A stretch of DNA of 64,000 nucleotides from assembly GCF_964204865.1 (NCBI RefSeq), contig NC_135252.1, forward strand, positions 14,777,383 through 14,841,382. Direction: 5' to 3'. Position numbers and translations under genes: made by a program. This document shows, one piece after another, positions 1-11,976 of the stretch; within the stretch, counting starts at the first letter, position 1; each line of letters begins with the position of its first letter. The stretch is from Styela clava (taxonomy: Eukaryota > Chordata > Ascidiacea > Stolidobranchia > Styelidae). The notes beneath the pieces are model-generated. The model was given only the letters and a program-made list of their open reading frames with translations. It was not told the origin of the DNA and did no database searches.

Positions 1-124
1 ATTAGCGAGTTATTTTTTAATTAGTGATGGGACACAAAGTGTCACTATGAAGTAAGAGCGCTGTTTTGGGGGTTTCCATAACTTTCGATCGATAAGTCTT
101 CGGTCTCTGACCGATATTCTCGTT
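1..124 (+). repeat. Hairpin-rich ~290 bp interspersed element, copy 0 (cut by window edge)
   Basis: This is the right-hand part of the element family also found at 462-757, 2962-3248, 10546-10842 and 26574-26869. It carries the shared short palindromes: GACAC-AAA-GTGTC (one base off the usual AAG loop), CGATCGAT, and a terminal CGGTC-TCT-GACCG stem, followed by the common end ATATTCTCGTT. No open reading frame is meaningful. The left part lies outside the window. Confidence 0.8.
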
Positions 125-236
125 TGCCTTTGTGGCGTCACAATAGTCCCGCGGTAACAATGATAATTCATTATGACGAAACAATTGCACAAATGTGCAT
201 GTCATACTAAATCTCGATTTTTATGGGCTTTATCAG

Positions 237-757
237 GCATATTATGGACGCGTTTCCTCGATTTAAGGAGACATAGAGTGACACAATCATATCAAAAATT
301 CAAAAAGGGAAATATTAGTCCATATTCTGTTACTGATATTAAATAACCATTCTTTCGAGGATGCACACAATGTAATGGCCACGTTTAAATTTGACACCAT
401 TGATATAGCTAAATTTTAACATTGAAAAAACAAATCTACAAAAGCAAAAATGTTTCTTATTACTTATCGATTTTAATCGGTAAGTATGTTGATAGGTATT
501 TGTCTGTTTGTCTGTCTGTCAGATGCACGCGATATCTCACGGAAACGAGATTGAATCTGCTCCAGATTTTGCATGTGTCTTCATCATATGTCGTACCAAA
601 AGCCTATTGATTTTGGATGAATTATGTCGTATAATTAGCGAGTTTTTGATTAATTAGTGATGGGACACAAGGTGTCACTATGGAGTAAGAGCGCTGTTTT
701 GGGGGATCCCCTAACTTTCGATCGATAAGTCTTCGGTCATCGACCTATATTTTCGTT
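237..757 (+). repeat. Segmental repeat, partner of 10323-10842, ending in the hairpin-rich element
   Basis: About 520 bp here match 10323-10842 almost colinearly. The match starts at GCATATTATGGAC, runs through a stretch with no visible coding content, and continues into the hairpin-rich element at 462-757. The shared left flank shows that the two copies are related by duplication of a larger segment and not by two independent insertions of the element. Confidence 0.8.
462..757 (+). repeat. Hairpin-rich interspersed element, copy A
   Basis: The copy begins ACTTATCGATTTTAATCGG. Its first 22 bases after the A can fold as CTTATCGATT-TT-AATCGGTAAG with one G:T pair. It then has a TTTGTCTG microsatellite, a conserved stretch around GATGCACGCGATATCTCAC, the GACAC-AAG-GTGTC stem, GGGGGATCCCC and CGATCGAT, and ends TTCGTT. 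It has no poly-A tail, no tRNA-like box and no ORF, so it is probably a non-autonomous mobile element of unassigned class. Confidence 0.75.
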
Positions 758-2961
758 ATAGGGTTTATTATGTTTTTCGTGTTCATCAAAAATGCTACTT
801 ATTGACGGGGTCATTTCGAAACCTTTGGGATGGCATACGTTACATTGACTATACAAAGGTTCTAGCGTTAAGTCTTTAAAAAATCTTTGTCTCTAGCATT
901 AAGTCATTAAATTAAATTTCTGTTTTGCGACTATTGGTCATCTTCCTGTATTGCTACCTCCAACTTAAGAAAGCATCGCGTCATTGTTTATTTCCTAGCT
1001 ATGATATACACATCAACCGCTGGTATGTGGGATAGAAGAACAGTTTCAACAAATTCAACAAATTGTGAATCAGATATGGATGACACAATATATAAATAAA
1101 GTTTGTTCAGTTTCTTACTTGCAACGTAACCCGCATTGTGAACATCGACTAGTGTAGTCATTAGTATAACTCGAGGTGGTCTCATAGATACTGGTGGGCG
1201 CGATCCGGCAATTTACGTTTGCGCTCGTAACAGAACACCTTCAATTTATGTTACATATTCTACTATACCTTTTTATACGCTACAACCTTGACAATGAAAC
1301 AATTTCCTGCAAAGAAAAACACTTATATGAATCGAAAATATCTCCGGATCCCACGGTGGCTCGACACTCCTGATCTAGGTAGGGCACTGCTTGGGAGTGC
1401 ACTTGTTGACAAAAAAAAAAACTGTATGACCACTTTCTCTTGTTGGGACAATGTCAAGTAAATCCGTAGTACAAAGTTATTATTATATCTGTATAATAAA
1501 CACAGCGAGGTAAACTTTCTTTCGTGTGAGAGAGTTTGCAGTCTGGACGGTAAATTTGGTCAAATGTAAATGATACTTTGCTAAAGAATTGGCTCGGAAT
1601 GGACCTATGGATCGTTTTGGTATTAAGTTGTTGTTGTTCTTGTTCTTTCTCATAAAATTTTATCGTTATGAAAATGTCGCTTTTCTCTTCAATTACTGGA
1701 CCAATTGCTTTGAAATTTTCAGGGATTGTAAGATTGTATTTTTCGCTAAAGGGGGTTATTTTTTTTTTCAAATATTTCTGTGAGCTCTATGAAATTCGTT
1801 TTTTGTGTGCTATGGGGTCACCAAATTTGTGATTAGGGAACGCATATATCAGCGAATCTCTAGCCCAGCAAGCGCCAGCGGATCTCAATTCGGTGAAAGT
1901 GGGAAGTTTTTCATGGAGAATGGTAGGTAGATGTGGAATCTGATAATACAGAAGGTACTCGGGTTAGTTGCTATTTCAATTCACGTTGAAACTAAATTAT
2001 GAAGGATGAATTATCGCCACAGGACCTGGTAAAGATATGATAGTCCCCGTAACGTCACGGTACCAAGATACAGGTACTGGTAAGTTACCTCATATAATGC
2101 TTTTCGGGTAATTGGTGATAAAATATTTCGTTTTGCCCTCCGTGTCCACATATTTGAGTATAGGTCTCTTGTTTTACATATATTGTAATTATAAGGTACT
2201 TTGTTTTATTGAACTTTCGAAACTTGTCCTACTTTCATACAAAATTCATAATATACATATAAAAACACACTTTCTGAATTATTCATTTCGTCACTCATAT
2301 CCAATTACGTATGGAGAATGGGAAAATTTTTAGCATAATACAGTTTCATCGTTTTGACTTGGTTAATAATATATCTATAATGAATCGGCTTATAATTGCG
2401 TAAGAAACTAGACTTTTTTTAATGTTTTTAAAATGTAAGTAGCGCTTTTTTCCAAGTAAATTCAATTCCTCGATAAAGTTGCCTCAATTCGAATAAATCG
2501 CTCGTAAATCGAGTCTCGAATGAGAGTAATTTTCCAATTACTTGTTTCGGTTCAGATAGTTCATTTCTATTTGATCTCTTCCAGTCATGAACACTCGACC
2601 TACATTTAAAGAGTGTCCAAATGAAATCAGCCCTGTCACAATTCCGTTTTTCACTTCTACATGTTCTACAAACGTGGGGTGATTTTTCCATTGACGATTA
2701 TGACAATTGACATTTCCACTCAAATTGATTATACATATACTGTATATATAAACAGACCAGTAAAATTATCACTGAATTATTTTATAATACGAATCAGCAA
2801 AAAAATATTTCAAGCATGCAGTTGATGGTTATAAGCCTTCCTCAGTAACGTATTTAACTCCTTTAAAAATGACAAGTCTTTTTGGACAAAGAATAATTTT
2901 GAAAAATTGAGCAATTGAAATATAATATATAATTTTGGTGTCATCCATGCACTCGGTTACT
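758..2961. other. Intergenic, no gene seen; diverged repeat near 780-1000
   Basis: I see no convincing exon. About 780-1000 is weakly similar to about 8190-8370: shared pieces include TACGTTACATTGACTA and GGTCATCTT.CTGTATTGCTA. This marks an old dispersed repeat. Reading frames at 1454-1771 and 2428-2723 have no family resemblance or splice context and are not called. Confidence 0.5.
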
Positions 2962-3248
2962 ACTTATCTATTTTAATCGGTAAGTATGTTGATAGGTATT
3001 TGTCTGTTTGTCTGTTAGATGCACGCGATATCTCACGAAAGCAAGATTGAATCTGCTCCCGATTTTGCATGTGCATTCATCATATGTCGGACCAGAAGCC
3101 AATTGATTTTGATTATATCGTATAATTAGCGAGTTATTAATTAATTAGTGATGGGACACAAGGTGTCACTATGGAGTAAGAGCGCTGTTTTGGGGAATCT
3201 CCTAACTTTCGATCGATAAGTCTTCGGTCTCTGACCGATATTCTCGTT
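2962..3248 (+). repeat. Hairpin-rich interspersed element, copy B
   Basis: A full-length 287 bp copy, from ACTTATCTATTTTAATCGG to GACCGATATTCTCGTT. Its flanks are unrelated to the other copies, so it defines both element boundaries independently. The GGGGGATCCCC palindrome is decayed here to GGGGAATCTCC. Confidence 0.8.
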
Positions 3249-3639
3249 ATGATATTATCGATACAGAATTTTTAAGTATTAATTGTGCAATCATTTAGGC
3301 CTTTACGAATAGCACAGCGATCCATTGTGTTTAATACAATTTGAAGTTATAATTAAAATTATATAGAGAATACACAAGCTATAAAACGGAACTAACCTAA
3401 AATTTATTTTGATTTAACTAGATCGATGAATCAAAAAGAGTTCACTTCAACTTGTTGAACTTTGCAATATATACATCTAAAACAGTCGTTTTAGACAAGA
3501 CGCGTGAAGCTAATTAAAAATAAAAATATTATATTTGATCTTGCCCGCCTTATTTCAAAACTTTTCATTCATTTCGTTATTTACGTTTCATTCACGTATT
3601 TCCGAAGTATTTTTTGAATTAAACATATTTTCGTATCAC

Positions 3640-3709
3640 TAACTGTTATTTATAGCCTATTGTTAGCTAGTTATTTTTGAGGTGGGACTTGAAAGTTTGA
3701 CAACCACTG
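3640..3709 (+). mobile_element. Possible hAT right-end remnant
   Basis: The end GACTTGAAAGTTTGACAACCACTG resembles the complement of a common hAT terminus (CAGTGGTT.TCAAA). No partner left end or target duplication was found, so this is only a remnant call. It lies 3' of the P450 gene, and its distance from the P450 stop (about 115 bp) puts it in or near that gene's 3' untranslated region. Confidence 0.35.
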
Positions 3710-3823
3710 ATCTAAAACATTGTAATGTAAATAATGAAATGTTCGTATCATACTACTGCTACTCAATAAAACAATCTACAGTTCATTTATCGAACAGTTG
3801 TCCAACAATAAGCTTCATTCGTC

Positions 3824-6017
3824 TCAAGTTCTGAGTTCTAGGCGAAGTTTCTGTTTGGCAGGCATACGTACAAATCCAGGCAGTCCCTTGTAGTCTATCT
3901 TCGTGTTGTCTGTTTTCGGCTTGATGATAAATTTTTGAACAACTTTTATCATGATCATGAAAACTTGTTGGTTGCCAGCGTCTGGTCCAGCACATTTTCT
4001 TGATCCAATTCCAAAAGCCATGAATTCATCATTGTCTTTGAATTTACCGTCCTGTTACAATAACAGATATAAAATGTTATTCATGAAATATGCATTTTTC
4101 AAAAAAACCTAAATACCATCGTGATTTGATGCGTAAAAAATGAGATTACAAACAATTTGAATAACAAAATTTATGATCATTTGAAAAAAGGGCTTTTCGA
4201 AAATTAGCAAGTCAGTCTCGAGATTATTTGGTTATAAAATCTTTTAATTATTTGTATATGAAATAACGGATTAATAGAAATTGAATGGCTTCAAAATTTA
4301 TACTTTGGATCACACATGACTGAACAGAGCTTTTCCAAACGATTATCAGATACAAATAGAATTTACCTCTCCTAGAAAATTGTCTGGATTGAATTCATTA
4401 GGATATTTCCACTTATCTTCCTGCATGTTACACGAATATAGATTCATTAAGAAAGTAGTTCCTTTCGGAATGAAATATCTGAAAACATAATCAACCTATT
4501 CAATTTCTGTCTATTAATGAGAGAGACTTTATGTGCCAGTAAGCAATTATAAATCAGCGTTTTACCTGACAATTCGTTGAGGTAAATTTATTTTGAGAAT
4601 GAAATTGAACAACAAATTTTTGGAATAACTTTTGATATCTAGCGCCAGCATTTCATTTCTTATTTGGAGATAATTCAGATCGGTTGCTAATAAGTAAAAA
4701 AAGAAGTGAGGAATAAGACTGCACCAATATTTCCTATTTTCTCAAACGTTGAATCATCAAGACGCCGTTCTAGACACTAATAATTCAGTCATACCGCTTA
4801 AAATGCGCATGGATTAAAATATGGACCAATGGGACATGAATAGTATAGTATTGAACATACCCATTCAAGGTGATGTCATTGCTTGACACACGGGGAACCG
4901 CATTTGGCAGTAAATTACAGAATCTGGAGACTTCGTATAAAGTAGCCTTGGCATATGGCATCTTCATTATATCACGGTATGTCACATTTCCGTTTGATCC
5001 GAGAATAAGCTTTATTTCCTCATACAATCTTGCTTGCACATCTTGATGAGCCGCAAGATACACCAAAGCCCATTCAATGGTGGTGGAACACGTCTTGATT
5101 GACCCTAGAAATGTATCGAATATCAGAATTTTCATGTTGTGATCATTGTAAACGATGTCCTTCTTTGTCCCCCCCTGTGCAATATGCTTCAAGTAACAGT
5201 CGATCATATCGCGTGGATCATTTTCAGCATCAAAAGTTTTTTTGTGCTTTTCTATGCCGTCTTCGATATATATGAGAATGCCTTTGCATGTTGCTAAAAA
5301 CATCTTCGCTGCCTTAGGGAGCCATATTTTAGACAGCCAAGGGAGGTATTCAGGTAATAAAATCTGTTTATCTGTGAAGAAATCCTCAAGTGAAACAAAC
5401 GCCGCCATAATCTGTTTCATTTTTGCAATTTCTTCGTCCGATCGTTGATTCCTACTTCCAAAAACCAATGATGACATTGTGGTAAACACCGACATTCTTA
5501 TTTCATCCCGAACATAATGTGCTCCTCCACCCTCGAACATGGCTGTGAATTTTTCAACCAACTTCGTCGTTTCTCTTTGTGCAATTTTTTCAAAGTTATT
5601 ATCAGGCAGGGCGTTAACATCTGTAAACATAGTGTGAAGAAACTGTCGATCTGCTCTTTCTTGACTAGAATATCTACTGTGGATAACTCCTGGAGGGTCG
5701 TCGTTTCCTTTTGCCATGTTAACCACATAAATTCCTTTTCGATCCGCAACATTGTTGTTCAATGAAATCTCTCTGTTTGCTTTCGTACCGATCAGACAAA
5801 CAAATCTTTTGTTAAAGATTCTTAAGCTGAACACGTTTCCGTACTTCTTCGCCAATTTCATCGTACTCTTCTCTGGATATTCTCCCAGGAGATACAAGCT
5901 GCCAAGTATCGGAATTCCAAACGGCCCAGGAGGAAATGAACGTCCATCTCGGGTGAAGAATTTGTAAATGAGACCTAGCAAGAAACCAACTATTGCAGTA
6001 GTTATCAAAGACAACAT
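3824..6017 (-). CDS. Cytochrome P450, CYP2-like, three exons, complete
   Basis: Exons are 6017-4861, 4478-4367 and 4051-3824, with GT-AG borders and phases that join to 1497 nt, or 498 aa, a normal length for a microsomal P450. Seen in order: an N-terminal membrane anchor (about 1-22), the PPGP hinge at 29-32, the K-helix ExxR as EVSR (362-365), NPDNF in place of NPDRF, and the heme-thiolate motif FGIGSRKCAG with Cys443. Families with this layout are haem mono-oxygenases of the endoplasmic reticulum that use P450 reductase. Oddities: the I-helix (A/G)Gx(E/D)T(T/S) reads G-S-I-K-T-C (305-310), so the conserved acid is lysine, and the C-helix Trp aligns with Glu120. The frame is intact, so this is a divergent gene and not an evident pseudogene. 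The substrate is unknown. TATAAA lies about 30 bp upstream of ATG, and a TTTCAG just before the ATG could be a splice acceptor for a leader exon. Confidence 0.93.
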
Positions 6018-6229
6018 TTTCTGAAACCGTAATAACTAGAAGATTGATTTATATCTGAAACGATTAGGTTTTGAATAAATATAGATAAAATTGTGAAAAA
6101 ACATGTAGGGGAGTATGTTTTGTTAGTTCTAAATATGCCCTAATAAAGATTTAATCGTTTTATATAAAAAAATATATAAATTTAATAATAGAATTGAAAA
6201 AAATGTGTTTCAGTTTCAAATCTCTAGAC

Positions 6230-6788
6230 CAGGGGTCAGTACCTACAGCCCGCGGGACAAATCCGGCCCGCGACGCTCCACTGAATTATAAGGACAAAAC
6301 GGCTGTTTCCACGACTATTTTTTCTACGTAACAGAATTAATTGTGAGAAACTTGTATACTAAATTATATTATAACATAACAAGTTAGTGTTAATAAGCTT
6401 ACAATTAAATTATAAACCACGCGAAAAAATTCACATCGATGTTTTGAAGTACATATGTGTGCGAACAATTAATTTCTAAAATGAACATTACCAAGAATAA
6501 GCTGAAAACTCGGATAAGTGGTGCCTATTAAGAAAATGATTTAATCTAGGCTTCATCCAGCATACCGCCAGATGTGATATCAAGCGTGATGCAGCAAAAA
6601 GTGTCACATTAAATGTCATTTGTGATTTTTTTTAGTAAGTCTTTTTAATTTCAACATCTGAACTGCTTAAATAAATCGTGATTTATCAGCCATCTGTTCG
6701 GTTTTCAACTTTTAAAAAATAGGTGCGCCCGCCAAAACTTGCAACCCTCAATTATTGCCCGCGAGCGACAAAATGTTGCCGACACCTG
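6230..6788. mobile_element. Non-autonomous hAT element (559 bp) with target duplication
   Basis: The termini are CAGGGGTCAGTACC... and, read from the other end, CAGGTGTCGGCAACATTTTG. Both are followed by GC-rich GCCCGCGG / GCTCGCGGGC sub-terminal blocks typical of hAT elements. Flanking 8-mers CTCTAGAC (6222-6229) and CTCCAGAC (6789-6796) match at 7 of 8 positions, the expected hAT target duplication. There is no transposase frame inside. It sits 213 bp upstream of the P450 start codon. Confidence 0.85.
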
Positions 6789-6796
6789 CTCCAGAC

Positions 6797-9141
6797 TCTA
6801 TTCGACTGTGATAATTAGAACTAAAAGTTTACAAGACAGGCTGGACTAGAAAATAATATCTGGGATTCAAATTTGCTTGTTATTTACAGGGGTTGAAAGT
6901 TATGGTTAGTCACATTGATAATTTTCACATATTTGCTATCGTTACACTGAGGAAAAAAAATACGATACCTCTACAACGTCCCATTCTTTATAAAGACACT
7001 ATTTTCAACATCAAGCCACCCCACTTTATTTATCCACGCGTATTTAGCAAAAGCGCGCTGTCATATCAAATCGTTTGACACAATATGAGTCACGTCGGGC
7101 ACAATACATAGAGAATATTATTTTTCCAATGAAAGTATTTGGCTTTATGTCTCCCTTACCCCTGCATTGTTACCATCTTGCACGTTTTCACTTTTTATTC
7201 AAATAAAAATTCGAAGAATTGTCATTGCTGCATTTCTACTGTTTTCTATTCTATTCCTAATAAAATACAAGTTGCTATTATAAAGCTAGAGGTCATATTC
7301 CTGCTAGTTCCGACATTAGTATTCCGCGTCATTGTTCGTATGCTGTACAACTATAAACTTCGATATGGGGAATAAAACATTAGCATTCTCTTTAAACTCA
7401 ATAGGTCGATCAATCGCTGTATTAATCCAGATACAGCCCCAGTGTCAATTACACAGCGAAAAAAAATCGGGTGCTTGATTTCACCTCTAAGGATTTGTTT
7501 TGGAATGAATTATAACTACTGTGCTCTTCCCTTATATTAATCATTTGTACTTCCGCTTGATCTAACTTTTTTTTCCTTCTCTAATATCATTTATACCTCC
7601 TTACGGGGAGGCGCATTGCTGTTATATTTGAGCAGGTGTTCCCGTGACTATACTCCAGTGAGTGTCCTCGGTTGACTGTGAGCTCTCACCTGTTTATCGC
7701 TCTCAGTGTACCAGAAAGACCGAAAAAATGTTTTTGTCGATGGGTATTTTTCAAGAACTACGGTTACCTGGAATTCACTGCCACAAGTTCCGCATAACGG
7801 GTATATGAGTCACCGTGACCACATACCTTTCAAATCTATATTTACAGTTTTAAAGATAAATGGGTTCTGCTTTTCGTGTTTGTTTGCCCCGATTGTTTCC
7901 AACTTGCGCATTTACCATTTTTATTCATCAATATATTTTACCAGAATGAATTGAAACGTTGCAATTGGTGAATTTTGTACCGTTTTTTTTGTCTTGAAAT
8001 AGCCTTCAATATGTTTAATCGTCAACGGATTTTCTGGTTTGGAGCAAACGTTGCGTGGCAATAGTATATTATCTTCCATTTGCGAAATGACATGAGATAT
8101 AGCTACATTTCAACATTTACCAAATATATTTACGAAAACAAAAAGTTTTTTTTTTATATATGAGATTTGTTCTGTTTTCAATACCCAACGTAAATGCTAC
8201 ATATTCACAGAGTCATTGGGAAACCCTCAAAATGTTATTACGTTACATTGACTACAACTATTATAGCAGTAGGTGATGAATCTGAACAATGAAATTGCTG
8301 ATTTGAGACTCATGGTCATCTTTCTGTATTGCTATCACAAACTTGCAAAATCGTCCTCGTCATTTTCTGTCTCATAATAAACGCTGGCATGGAGAATATC
8401 AACTCTCGACTGCTTCCGACTTGATTCGTCTCAGACATGCCCAATTTTCAAAACAGAGCCAAACTGTTTGTTCAGTTAAAGTTCGGGTTGGGGATAATTT
8501 GAAAAATTGAATTACCAGCGCAATCTTCATTTCTATCGCTCACCCTAATTACTGTTTTTAGCTGATGCGGGGGTGTTTTTCAGCGGAGCTTGCAACGAAA
8601 AATCCTTGATTTATCCTGATGCCACAACTCTGGATATATAAAATAAGATAACCAACGTTTATATCTTACTAAATTGTTGGAACAAGCTTGCTTCGGGCCT
8701 CCGATCGTAGAATCAGGAGCGAGTGTCATCGAACTCCGATTCGAACGGTCGTTTTATTAACCCTTATACATTCCCGAATTCAATTTTGCAAAACGAAATT
8801 GTGTGTGTTGGAATGTATAGAATGAATATATAATGACCGTGATCTTCCCTTCCAAAATTCAACATTACTTCTTTACAAGTATCGCCGTCATATTTGGGCC
8901 GATGCTCCTGTCACTTTTCTAAAACGACTGTATCAGTTTTTCAAATAATATCAAATATTAATGGCTTTCTATTTCTGTCCACACTGCAAACTTTTTTTCA
9001 CATTCATAAATAGTATATATATTGGTCTTTTTCGAACTTGTTCCTCCAAATGAAGAAAAAAAAACAGCTATTGTAATTGGTTTAACTATGATTTTATTAC
9101 GTGTCAGTTTACCATATAGACAGAGAATTGTTTTTCTAATA
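6797..9141. other. Intergenic, no gene seen; old dispersed repeats
   Basis: I find no exon with family resemblance. About 7745-8030 and 9985-10240 are diverged direct copies: shared pieces include GAATTCACTGC, CCGCATAA, GAGTCACC and the ACCGTTTTTTTT...TTGAAAT block. About 8190-8370 resembles 780-1000. Frames at 7139-7375 and 7706-7954 fall inside these repeats and are not called. Confidence 0.5.
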
Positions 9142-9966
9142 CAGTGGTCTTCAAACTCTTTGAGACACGACCCCATCTACAATATTATTACGTATGATAA
9201 GCACTCGCGACCCCAAGTTATATATATGTTCACCTACAGACACGAAAAAAATATTTATCAAATTAGGAAATTTATTAAAAGAACCCAACAACAACCATAT
9301 TTAATCAGTGTGAAGAATGCGACTGCTTCCTTCCAACGAGATCTTGCATTCGTGACTTAATGTTGCTTAAGCTCAAACGCAAATCGTGTTCTACGTTTAA
9401 TCGATTTCGGTGCTTTGATTTTAGCAGACTCATAGCACTAAAAGTAAAGCTTTCAAAAAGATTAATCATACGATATTTTTCTTTTATGTTTATCAGCCAT
9501 TTAATAAATTGTAATTATCAATATGACGGTAGTCTGGAAAATGAGGTTTTGCACTAAAAGCAACGGCCACTGTACAGTACATTTAACGACACAATAACGA
9601 TTTACTTTAAAATATAAATTACTGTCGTTACGCAATAGCCTTATTACAAAAGAAGACACTCCAATTCGAAATATCGAAACTTGCTAGCCTATTGAGCGTT
9701 ATTCAACTTAACAGTGCAGACTGCACACTGTTGTGCATTTGTGTCATAGAACACTGTTTTTCACACGGACTAAATTTGTGATTATGATGTCATAATTGAT
9801 TGATCGTAATTGCTCTTGATAATACCTGTCTGCGTGCTTCATTTTTTGTTTGAAATATCTAGCGTTAAGCCGAGAAGTCACACACATAATAAAAATAATG
9901 AAAGAGAAGACAACGATGGGCACTAGGCGACCCCAGAAATATTTAAGGCGGCCCACACTTTGGTGA
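9142..9966. mobile_element. Probable hAT-like element remnant
   Basis: The left end CAGTGGTCTTCAAACTCTTTG is followed by a CGACCCC sub-terminal block. Near 9928-9963 the sequence GGCGACCCCAG...GGCGGCCCACACTTTGG looks like the complementary right end. The outermost right bases are decayed and no matching 8-bp target duplication can be seen, so the right boundary is approximate. The interior has no transposase frame. Confidence 0.5.
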
Positions 9967-10322
9967 TCAATGTTTCAAAACACAATTTCCAGGAACTTTA
10001 GTTATACGCGGAATTCACTGCTACGAGTACCGCATAATACGAGACATATTGTGAGTCACCTTGACCCAGTTATTTGTTGTTCAATAGGTGTTCATTCACC
10101 GTGGATTGATACCATTTTGCATTCTCTTTTTTATCTGAAAACATCGCCGATTAGTTTATTTAAAATGACTTGAAATGATGCAATTGCATAAATTCTACCG
10201 TTTTTTTTTTTATTTTGAAATGCCTGAAATATGTCTAATCGTTTTAAATAAATACAGCGGCTGGGATGAAATGGGCAATAGAGCGTTTCATGAATCTATT
10301 TGATTTGATACAGTATGATATT

Positions 10323-10842
10323 GCATATTATGGACGTGTTTCCTCGATTTGAGGCGACATAGAATGACACAATCATATCAAAAATTTTGAAAAGGGAAAT
10401 ATTAGTCAATTTCTGTTTGATATCAAATAACCATGCTTTCGAAGATGCACAAAATGTAATGGCCATGTTCAAATTTGACACCATTGATAAAGCTAAATTT
10501 TAACATTGAACAAACAAATTTACAGAAGCAAGAATGTTTCTTATTACTTATCGATTTTAATCGGTAAGTATGTTGATAGGTATTTGTCTGTCTGTCTATC
10601 TGTTAGATGCACGCGATATCTAACAAAAGCGAGATTGAATCCGCTCCAGATTTTGCATGTGCATTCATCTTATCTCGGACCAGAAGCCTACTAATTTTGG
10701 GGCGAATTATGTCGAATAATTAGCGAGTTATTAATTAATTAGTGATGGGACAAAAGGTGTCACTATGGAGTAGGAGCGCTGTTTTGGGGGATCCCCTAAT
10801 TTTCGATCGATAAGTCTTCGGTCTCTGACCGATATTCTCGTT
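10323..10842 (+). repeat. Segmental repeat (partner of 237-757) joined to the tandem array
   Basis: The left part matches 237-461 and the right part is hairpin-rich element copy C (10546-10842). Immediately after the element's last TT the sequence enters the array unit at TGTTTTATTGGGAATACC. So the left side comes from one locus and the right side from an array unit, which looks like recombination between two element copies. The frame 10506-10694 is only the element read through. Confidence 0.75.
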
Positions 10843-11434
10843 TGTTTTATTGGGAATACCAAATGCCGTCTGGTTTTGCTTATTTTACAGGCATTCAACG
10901 AATCGTGTTTTTATCAACTGAACTTGAGCCTCTTAGTTTGTAAGAAAGAAAACTAAACTGTTACGCCGTCACGGTCGGTTAGCAGCGAGCTCTTCTTTGT
11001 GTACTGTTAGACTAGACAAGGAAATTCGTATGCCGATAGTTGTTTATTACGAAATACAGTCTCGCACCTATAGTTATTTACTGACGCGGAATTTGCATCT
11101 TCTCAATTCTATAGTGTTTCATTATTCCTTGGCTCCTTCTAAATATTCTGTTAACTTCATATCACGACTAAATAATGAAAATAAGAAATTGTTTTGTATT
11201 GCAATGCAAACATTACGCCCTAGCTAGACCAATACAGTATGATATATTACAATACTATAGAAACCTCATATGGGATCTCACACAATTGAATATTATATTT
11301 TCCTACTACATGTCTACATCAAGAACTCGCACTGCCGTATATTATACGTATGATTGTGTCATGATTAATAATCAAATTATATATATATTTAATTCTTGAA
11401 TTTTTTCTTGTTGTTTCAACTTGTCTATCTAATA

Positions 11435-11976
11435 CAGGGTCGTCCAACCCGTGGCCCGCGGAAGCATTTCGAGTGGCCCGCTTTGTATTTTTCAGAATTG
11501 GATAAAAAAATTATTAGAGGAAAACTATTTTCGAGTGATATAATAGTACAAAGATGTGATACAGAATATTTGTTAATTTTCCTGTAATGCGCTCTGCCAG
11601 CCCTTTCAACGAGCCATTAGTGCCATTTTTAATCGAAACCGACTGGGAGGAGATATCGATAAATAAAGGTGCCATAGTCGTTTACACACTTGGTCTTTTA
11701 CTACTCTAAATGACGTTATCGCAAAACAATCGGAGCCATTCTCAGATTGAGAATTCGTTAAGGAATGTATGTTATCTATTGTTCGGGTTGAAATGTTTTA
11801 CGTCCGGAAATAAAAGAGGTGTTTGCAAAAATAGCCTGTCAAGACAGACCATAACTCGTCATGTCGAAGAGCTTGAGAACTCTATAGCGGAAACTTTAAT
11901 TGCAAAGGCGGGAAAATTTTCATCGTATTCCTTGGCGCTTGACGAAAGCACTGACACCAAGGTTACTTTGGCGAGG
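11435..11976 (+). mobile_element. hAT element in array unit 1, 3' part deleted
   Basis: The left end is CAGGGTCGTCCAACCCGTGG. The frame 11710-12015 carries the transposase piece beginning SLSRQTITRHVEELENS and containing SYSLALDESTD, a block of the hAT transposase related to the human GTF2IRD2/ZBED family. Right after the KVT residues the sequence jumps to the last ~24 bases of the CAGGCTTG MITE (11990-12013), so the element's right half and most of the MITE are deleted together. Confidence 0.85.

Noticed and set aside
462..757. Calling the hairpin-rich element a canonical Helitron
   Set aside because: There is a 3' hairpin but the end is CTCGTT, not CTRR, and the left end is not TC. Only a tentative Helentron-like comparison is made.
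2428..2723. Two overlapping minus-strand frames, one cysteine-containing
   Set aside because: No recognised domain and no convincing splice neighbours; near repeats.
11175..11399. Recurring + strand frame starting MKIRNCFVLQCK in several array units
   Set aside because: It is repeated only because the unit is repeated; units differ by substitutions and stops with no sign of protein-level conservation.
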